From Phialocephala subalpina (Eukaryota; Ascomycota; Leotiomycetes; Helotiales; Mollisiaceae): a DNA stretch of 64,000 nt. A program made the translations under genes and the position numbers. Positions 57,862-64,000 of this stretch are shown one piece after another; position 1 is the stretch's first letter; each line of letters starts with the position of its first letter. Under the pieces are notes generated by a model. That model saw only the letters and a list, made by a program, of their open reading frames with translations, was not told the DNA's origin and searched no databases. The stretch spans positions 1,582,243-1,646,242 of the forward strand of contig FJOG01000002.1 in the NCBI GenBank assembly GCA_900073065.1, given 5' to 3'.

Positions 57862-59010
57862 ATGCCTCCCAAGAAAGTAGATAAAGGCGCGGGTGGAGGC
57901 AAGAAGCCTTCTGCAGCGAAGATTGTAGAGGACAAGACTTTTGGAATGAAGAACAAGAAAGGCGCTCAGACACAGAAGCAGATTGCCCAAATGACAGCAT
58001 CTGCGAAGGCTGGAGGCACACCTGAGGAGAAGAAACGAGCGGCGGAGAAAGCACAGAAAGAACGAGAGAAGGCTGCATCAGAAGCCGCAAAAAGGGAGGC
58101 GGCAGAACTCTTCAAGCCAGTCCAAGTCCAGAAGGTCCCATTCGGCGTCGATCCCAAAACCGTGCTGTGTCAATTCTACAAGAAGGGTCACTGTGAGAAG
58201 GGAAGGAAGTGCAAGTTTTCACACGATTTGAACGTCGAGCGGAAATCCGAGAAGAAGGACTTGTATCAGGATACTCGGGAGGCAGAAGACGAGAAGAAGA
58301 AACAGGAAACGTCCGACGACTGGGATGAAGAGAAGTTGAGGCAGGTTGTGTTGTCCAAGAAGGGAAACCAGAAGACTACGACCGACAAAGTCTGCAAGTT
58401 CTTCATAGAGGCTGTGGAGGAAGGCAAATACGGTTGGTTCTGGACATGTCCGAATGGTGGAGATAAGTGCATGTACCAGCATAAGTTACCTCCTGGGTAT
58501 ATTCAATTGGTCCGATGTGTGTACTTGGCTAACATGCCTAGATTCGTTCTGAAGACAAAAGAGCAGCGTGCTGCAGAGAAAGCTCTTATGGATAAATCAC
58601 CACTCAAGACACTCACACTCGAAGATTTCCTCGAATCAGAACGACACAAGCTTACCGGAACACTCACACCTGTCACACCGGAGACATTCGCAAAATGGAA
58701 AGCCGAGAGAATGGACAAGAAGGCTGCCGAGGCACAAGCACAGCAAGCCAAGGAAGCAACCGGTCGTGCGATGTTCGAGAAGGGAGATTGGGAGTTCAGT
58801 GGTGACGAGGAGGAAGAAGACGATGGAGAAGACGACGAGGAGGATGATTTCGAGAAGTTACGGCAAGAGACTGAGGCTCTGCGAGAGAAGAAGGAAGCCG
58901 AACGGCTGGGGCTGGCGGTGCCTACTAATGGAGCGGTCACGAATGGCCACGACCAACCTGACGACGATGATGGCGAAGGAGACGGTGAAGATGAGGGTGA
59001 GGCGTCTTGA
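57862..59010 (+). CDS. TMA46: TMA46/DFRP1-type CCCH zinc-finger translation factor
   Basis: Exons 57862..58496 and 58542..59010 give 367 residues. The 45-nt intron (GTATAT donor, GGCTAAC branch, TAG acceptor) is a multiple of three and stop-free, so the unspliced fr ame also stays open; removal restores the family sequence PPGFVLK. The N-terminus is Lys-rich and helical. The first CCCH finger has Cys103, Cys111, Cys117 and His121; the second spans KVCKFF to CMYQH. The C-terminal DFRP region (TLEDFLESERHKL, FAKWKAERM) binds Rbg-type DRG GTPases, and the tail is acidic. It acts on ribosomes with Rbg1 in translation. Confidence 0.9.
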   Translation: MPPKKVDKGAGGGKKPSAAKIVEDKTFGMKNKKGAQTQKQIAQMTASAKAGGTPEEKKRAAEKAQKEREKAASEAAKREAAELFKPVQVQKVPFGVDPKTVLCQFYKKGHCEKGRKCKFSHDLNVERKSEKKDLYQDTREAEDEKKKQETSDDWDEEKLRQVVLSKKGNQKTTTDKVCKFFIEAVEEGKYGWFWTCPNGGDKCMYQHKLPPGYIQLVRCVYLANMPRFVLKTKEQRAAEKALMDKSPLKTLTLEDFLESERHKLTGTLTPVTPETFAKWKAERMDKKAAEAQAQQAKEATGRAMFEKGDWEFSGDEEEEDDGEDDEEDDFEKLRQETEALREKKEAERLGLAVPTNGAVTNGHDQPDDDDGEGDGEDEGEAS

Positions 59011-59594
59011 GCTTGCATGCTTGGATGTCACGACTTTTGAATTTAGCGTCATTGGGAGGAGGCGTCTATACCACGAACGCCTCGAAGCATATCGTGGAAA
59101 CTGGCACATACCCAATGTCCCAGCAGTCGAAGTACATTCGTTGTGCATCATACTGCATTACTTCGTATACCGGATTTCTCCGGGCCCAAGGTATTCAATA
59201 CCTGAGGAAAATCTTCCGGCACCAGCTGGAGAATTCAGTCTACAGAGAATCTACTGATTTGCATCCTCCATTCAACCTTTCTCCAACAACATGACATTGT
59301 GAATCCACTATTCCCCCCCCTTCATGTTCTCGATCGTCACATTATCCCATACCGTATGGGACATTATAAAGCCCAAAGCCGACCTAAACAGCCATCCAGT
59401 TTGGAAGAATACCATGCCACTGTTGCTAGATTCACGAAAATACGTTTCAAAGTGCTCCCTTCCGTGCTCCCTTCCAAAATCCTCAAAATTGTTCTATACC
59501 ACATGGGCATTGAAAAGTCCAAAGCAGTGCCCAATAACTCCCCACGTTCTGAAGAACATCAACACAGTATGGCCATGTTCTCGAAAACAACTTT
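59011..59594. other. intergenic with a diverged direct repeat
   Basis: Between convergent TMA46 and the disordered-protein gene. Holds the first copy of the 147-bp repeat listed at 59347; no gene. Confidence 0.45.
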
Positions 59595-59620
59595 TCAAGG
59601 AGCAGCCTTCCAAACACTAT
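59347..59620. repeat. diverged 147-bp direct repeat, two copies
   Basis: CCATACCGTATGGG at 59347 and CTATACCACATGGG at 59494 begin two similar stretches (ATTATAAAGCCCAAAGC versus ATTGAAAAGTCCAAAGC, and so on). The second copy runs into the end of the next gene. Confidence 0.5.
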
Positions 59621-60248
59621 CCTGCGTAGCAACAATATACTGGCTCCTCACCTCCGTCTTCCCATCAACCTGACCCTCCTTCGGTCTCCCCGTCACATCC
59701 TCAATCCGACTCGAATAACTCTGCGGTCCACTCTCATACTGATACTGTTGTTGCGGTGGGGCATACACATACTGCATTCCTGGCGGATGACTCTGATATT
59801 GCATATACTCATTCCGCAGCTGCATCGGAGGATAATTCGGACCGCCCATGGAAGGAAGATACTGGCCAGGCTGTTGAAGCTGCTGAAAATCATAGCCAGG
59901 ATCTTGGATGCCTGGCGAGGAGGTTGTAGTGCTGGTATCATAAGCTTCATTGTCATCTGTCAAAGTCGACGTCTCGCGTGAGCCCCTATTCCTCGAATTT
60001 GGGCTCGAGGTTGATCCCGCCGACGCATCCACTTTCCTCCTCAAACTCGACTTCTTACTAACTCTCGATTTGCTACTTGACTGCCTTCTCGTCTTCGGGG
60101 CAGATAATGCAGGTGGAGGTGTCGTAACAATGAAGCTCATATCTGGTTCTGCTCCCAGCTGTTGTAGTGAGGGCGCTGGGCTGGGAAGAACTGTGCTTGT
60201 CAGGACGGGAGAATGAATCTGCGAAGAGGGTAATTTACCATCACCCAT
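59595..60248 (-). CDS. disordered protein of unknown function
   Basis: A single 217-residue frame from ATG 60248; not recognised. The N-terminal half is Ser/Thr/Pro-rich, followed by a basic cluster (KTRRQSSSKSRVSKKSSLRRK) typical of nuclear localisation. The C-terminal half is rich in Gln, Pro, Tyr and Met (QPGQYLPSMGG, YAPPQQQYQYE) and ends KAAP. No folded domain, membrane segment or signal is seen. It could be a transcription-related or RNA-granule protein, but nothing in the sequence decides this. An upstream exon cannot be excluded. Confidence 0.55.
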   Translation of the reverse strand: MGDGKLPSSQIHSPVLTSTVLPSPAPSLQQLGAEPDMSFIVTTPPPALSAPKTRRQSSSKSRVSKKSSLRRKVDASAGSTSSPNSRNRGSRETSTLTDDNEAYDTSTTTSSPGIQDPGYDFQQLQQPGQYLPSMGGPNYPPMQLRNEYMQYQSHPPGMQYVYAPPQQQYQYESGPQSYSSRIEDVTGRPKEGQVDGKTEVRSQYIVATQDSVWKAAP

Positions 60249-61167
60249 TTGAAATAACTCTGCTACTCTTCCGCATTGGCAGGTATTTAGGTTGTGGCCG
60301 CAACTTTCAAGTGGTCGTCCTGGTTTTCGAACTTCGATTAGGATCCTGTCGGTATGCGCACATGATGTCGCGCGGTGGCCTCGGATGCATGGCTCACTAG
60401 AACGATGTCAGTTTCCAGTATGCGTGTCTCTCGATTGTTGAAGTATGAAGAAGTGGCGTTACCAGGAATACTTGCATCCATTGATGAGTGGCATGGCTGC
60501 GACTTGCAACTTGACCAGAACGAGAATAGCAAAATTCCAATGCTGATAAGATCTAATTCTTCAGTAAACGATGTCCTCTGGATATGGGACTCTCAATTGC
60601 GGAGATCACGAAAGCACTTAGAACTGCATAGGTAAACCGAACGCTCCGAAGCCGTAAAGATAAAGGAAGAAACCAACCTCAACACTTCGGCTCAGAGGAC
60701 CGAATTACGCTACCTTTATTGCGTGAACCTTGATAGATAATCTATGTGAACGCCAAGAATAAGAGCAAGTTTCCAGCCACGAGAAGGCTGTTCAACGTGG
60801 TCGACGGAACTGTATCTTGCTCACTTGAGCTCGTTTGAGCTAATTTCAGTTCGCGCAACTAGTCACGTCAAAATTAATTCTCCGCCCCGTCAGACCGCAG
60901 TTTTCTGGTCTACTCACTTTGGACATGTGTTTTGGGAATGGGGAAATGTTGTGATTCGGGTCGGTCATGCGATCTTCTGATTGCTTTGCCTCTTCGAAGG
61001 ACGTCGGTTCGTGTCTTCCTCCACCAACGCTCAATATTGCTCATTTAGAGCCCTTGCTGATGCGCCAGACTCTCCCGGACATTTGCGTGCATACCCGATT
61101 TGCTGTCTGGGAGTTAGTCGCTGCTGGCTGCCTCCCCTGCCATACCTAGCGACATCAACAAACTCCG
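60249..61167. other. intergenic, no gene seen
   Basis: An 81-codon plus-strand frame from an ATG near 60400 has no recognisable domain. No repeat or RNA seen. Confidence 0.4.
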
Positions 61168-62033
61168 TCAAGCCTCCAAGAAGAGCTCTCGTTTTTGGAC
61201 TGAATTCTGGTTATCGCCGCCAAAGAACTTTCGAGCCTCGTGGTACAAGTTCTTCAAGGTCCAGGCTCCGTATAGGAGACTGAAATTATGTCAGTGTGAA
61301 GGACACTGATGTCTGAAAGACGTACCTACATCATCAGGAACGTCAGCAGGAAAGTGAGCTGTGCATTTCGACAGGCTCGTTGAGCACCCAGGTGTGCAGA
61401 AGCACAACCTAACACAATCGGAGTTAGTAGCTGTCACAAAGAAAAGATTTTAACGTGGGCCCGAGACAAACGTCGCACTGAACGTGGTTGGTTAAAAGGG
61501 AAAGATTGACTTACTTGACCTCAAATACCATGGGTATAAACTCGAATGGTGCGGATCAGAATCGTCAGAGGACAGTTGTCCGATCAGAGATCCAATCCAC
61601 AATGGCAAAAGGACAACGTTGAACACCAAGTCCATCAGTCTCACGTTGACTTTCGACGATGCGTGCATACCCCCTCTCGCAACCACAATCATGCTGGTAC
61701 ACATCACCACAGCGATATTTGACTCTGTGGATCTGGAAAAGTCGTCAATAGAAAGAGCACCTCCGGGAAGCTGGGAAATCACTACCTTGCTGACCATATG
61801 AATGGAACGTTCGAAGTCTCGGTCTGATTTGCATAGAAGTATCTCCCAACCGACGGATCAGAATTGAAAGCTCGCGATGCCCCTTCAGACCACAATAATC
61901 TGCGCGCCGCACCTAGTTGGCCGGTCGTCCAAATTGACATGCATAGCAATGGAAGGAGTAGCTCGAGAAATCTGGCAGTGATGATGAACCAGGAAAAGAG
62001 ATACCGATCCTCCTTCCCAGTCATGGTACGCAT
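61168..62033 (-). CDS. four-helix membrane protein, fungal family of unknown function
   Basis: Exons (minus) 62033..61786, 61732..61515, 61408..61330 and 61279..61168 give 218 residues. All three junctions keep phase; the intron between 61408 and 61515 is 106 nt. Hydrophobic stretches lie at FSWFIITARFLELLLPLLC, IAVVMCTSMIVVARG, LVFNVVLLPLWIGSLIG and LTFLLTFLMILLYGAW, giving four membrane helices, as in MARVEL-like fungal proteins. The loop before the last helix has the SDPHHSSLYPWYLR and CASAH pattern with cysteines, probably facing outside. Start ATG 62033 is preferred; 62024 is also possible. Function is unknown; plasma-membrane location is a guess from the fold. Confidence 0.7.
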
Positions 62034-62791
62034 CTTGCGCAAAATAAAACGCGTTGAGCAATTCTGTGCGAGAAGCGATCACGATAAGCAAAAATTCATG
62101 TGTTTGATAATGGAAGATCAGCGGGGTGACACGAAATGCGCGTATCTTGAGGTGAATATCGTGAAGTGTTTGTTTTCGGGAAGGAACGCGCTGGAGCACT
62201 TGCACGCGAACATCTTCATCTCATTGTCCCATGACTTTCTCCACAGCAAAATTGAGCGAGACGATCTTCAAAAACGACATCGACATTCTAGACATTGTAA
62301 CACAAATTCCAGCGACTTCGCTCCTCACGAAGCAGTGCAGAAGGCAAGATCGGCTGAGCAAATCATGCGAATCTTTGAGCACGATAAGATGATCAAACTT
62401 TCCCCTTAGAACACAAACACAAAATCCTCAAGATATTGATACAATTAGCGGTGCAGAGAGTCTAGACATCTAAAGTTGGACTAGCCTTGCGTTACATTCC
62501 TGCAGCGACTGATTCATCTCCGCCCCTTGGTTCGAGTGCGCTACGCCCGATTTACGCGTCAGTTTGAGCTCTTTTGAGGATGTAAACCACGAAGTGTAAT
62601 ACGAGCATTATGACCGCAATCTGTGCATTGATCGCATTCATTGTATATATACGTTTAAGCTGTACTCTCGTCTGATGTGTTGATGTTCGGCTTGAGCTTC
62701 TCTCGTTTTCCAGCATTCCCAGCTCGAGGTGCTCACAAATCGACACGCCAAAGTACCAGAAATCCACGCACTTCCTAGGAAGGAATTCAAA
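62034..62791. other. divergent promoter region
   Basis: Between the membrane protein (minus) and the CTR gene (plus). No supported gene; open minus-strand frames run opposite CTR exon 1. Confidence 0.4.
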
Positions 62792-63795
62792 ATGAATATG
62801 GAAACGGGAATTGCTGCTGTGTCCTCTACGGCCACATCAGTGGTTATGATTATGGCGACAGGCACATCAGCGGCATCTGCGACAACGACAGCAATGGCGA
62901 TGTCCATGGGAGGTTCCAGTGGCTGCAAGCTTTCCGTAAGAACAACATTTGTTTCAGAATCGTCCATCTCCTAATCTTCAATGTTGTTCGTTATCAATTG
63001 TTAAGGCCATCTGAACTCGCAAAGTACAAATATGTTTCGTCCGATCTTTATCAATTGAACTAGCAGCAGAGGCACTTGCCTCATTACTTCCACCCAACAC
63101 GAGAATCAATAAGCTGAGCTTACCGAACAGATGCTCCTAAACTGGACCACAATAGATGCATGCTTCCTTTTCTCAGCCTTCCACATCCGCTCCTCATTCG
63201 TATTCTTCCTCGCCTGTCTCGGATCCTTCCTCCTCGTCATATCTCTCGAACTGCTTCGTCGATTCCAACGAGAATTCGATCGCTACCTTCGAGCCCGAAA
63301 ATTCGTCAGGCATGATAAAGAGTATGTCTTACCTGAAGAGGTGGAGGAAAAGCTATTGGACAAGGGGGCAGAGAGTGGAGAAAAGGGAGCGAGGAAGGAG
63401 AGATGGGTGGTGATTGTGTTGAAGCAGATTTTAAGGGGTTACATTCATATGGTGCAGTTTTCCATTAGTTATTGTATTATGCTGATGTTTATGTGAGTCC
63501 TCCCATCCTCAAAGGCAAGAAGATAAGTGAGATCCGTAGCTGACTTCGAGTTTCTGCGCAACAGGTACAGCAATGGTCCGTTGTCCCGATGATTTCCAGA
63601 AGAGACCGGACGACTGACAGCGGGTATATAGGGTATATCATAGGATCCATCATCTTCGGGGCGTTAATCGGTTTTGCATTGTTCACAAGAGATACTCTTC
63701 ACTCACAGAATGAGTATGTCATCCACCCCAAACCACAATAGGCGACTAACTTCAACGCCAATGAAATCGATGAAAGGGAAAAGGCATGCTGTTAG
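62792..63795 (+). CDS. CTR-family copper transporter
   Basis: Exons 62792..62935, 63131..63492, 63565..63575, 63632..63713 and 63777..63795 give 205 residues. The N-terminal part is rich in Met (MAMSMGG, a copper-binding type motif) and ends CKLS before MLLNWTTIDACFLF and the first helix. The middle loop is charged. The second helix has the MxxxM motif (CIMLMFM), and the third has GxxxG repeats (GYIIGSIIFGALIG), the trimer-packing signature. The last exon gives an EKACC end, matching the Cys pair of many CTR tails; it needs an AAG acceptor, and without that splice the protein ends EYVIHPKPQ. The third exon is only 11 nt. It imports Cu(I) at the plasma or vacuolar membrane. Confidence 0.82.
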
Positions 63796-63976
63796 AACCT
63801 CGAGGCTGAAACGACCTTTGATGGGTGTTTGTGCTGCATAGCGACATACCAACTTAATGAAATAATGGAACAAAATACCTTACATCTCGACCCTGTTGGT
63901 GACTAGACTTGAGCCTCGCTCAGAACAATCTCCCATCTCAGCGCAAGCACTCTCGCAGCTATCATCTCCATCCACC

Positions 63977-64000
63977 ATGACTCCCCGCTCCAACCTCACC
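63977..64000 (+). CDS. possible start of a further gene, 3' partial
   Basis: ATG at 63977 in a TCCACCATGA context opens eight codons (MTPRSNLT) before the window ends. Preceded by CT-rich leader-like sequence. Too short to identify. Confidence 0.3.

Noticed and set aside
62552..62967. Minus-strand frames of 71 and 109 codons with hydrophobic stretches
   Set aside because: They lie opposite or next to exon 1 of the CTR gene, whose spliced product is a clear family match.

Overview
The window is nuclear DNA of a filamentous ascomycete (Pezizomycotina; the gene mix would suit a Leotiomycete, but that is inference). Protein-coding genes are split by short introns, mostly 45-65 nt, with GTAAGT-like donors, CTAAC-type branch sites and YAG acceptors. 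Genes lie on both strands, 0.2-2.6 kb apart, with no operons. Many long open frames begin at GTG or TTG; those are not fungal starts, so starts here were moved to ATG codons supported by domain alignment and splicing phase.

Layout. 1-2.8 kb: an RRM protein cut by the left edge. 4.1-10.4 kb: a small RBR (RING1-IBR-RING2) E3-like gene, a tRNA-derived relic, an unrecognised small gene and a decayed RBR pseudogene. 11.2-16 kb: a quinate-utilisation block (type II 3-dehydroquinase, quinate/shikimate dehydrogenase, 3-dehydroshikimate dehydratase), flanked by a second shikimate-dehydrogenase-like gene broken by a perfect 250-bp tandem duplication. 16.5-17.5 kb: an unrecognised gene. 18-20.8 kb: an FAD/NAD(P)-binding protein fused to a formyltransferase-like domain, with an apparent 1-nt frameshift. 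22.3-25.4 kb: an intact RBR gene followed by two tiny genes that hold only a RING2-like module. 27-38.4 kb: an MFS transporter, a DUF4246 protein, an alpha/beta hydrolase and an amidase. 39.6-44 kb: a SNF2 translocase with an embedded RING finger. 46-53 kb: a TAP-type hydrolase, a membrane-anchored GtaA-like glutaminase and a secreted cutinase. 54.6-64 kb: housekeeping genes (YRA1/ALYREF mRNA exporter with an 850-nt intron, OST4, TMA46), a disordered protein, a fungal four-helix membrane protein, a CTR copper transporter with an 11-nt exon, and the possible start of one more gene.

How the genes relate. The three enzymes at 12.3-16 kb together convert quinate to protocatechuate; no permease or regulator for the pathway is present here. 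The RBR genes form a loose local family in several states of decay. Cutinase, amidase, glutaminase and TAP hydrolase fit a plant- or litter-associated lifestyle. I saw no CRISPR, rRNA, functional tRNA or intact transposon. No complete undescribed system was established. The strongest leads are the standalone RING2 pair, the FAD-formyltransferase fusion and the long YRA1 intron.
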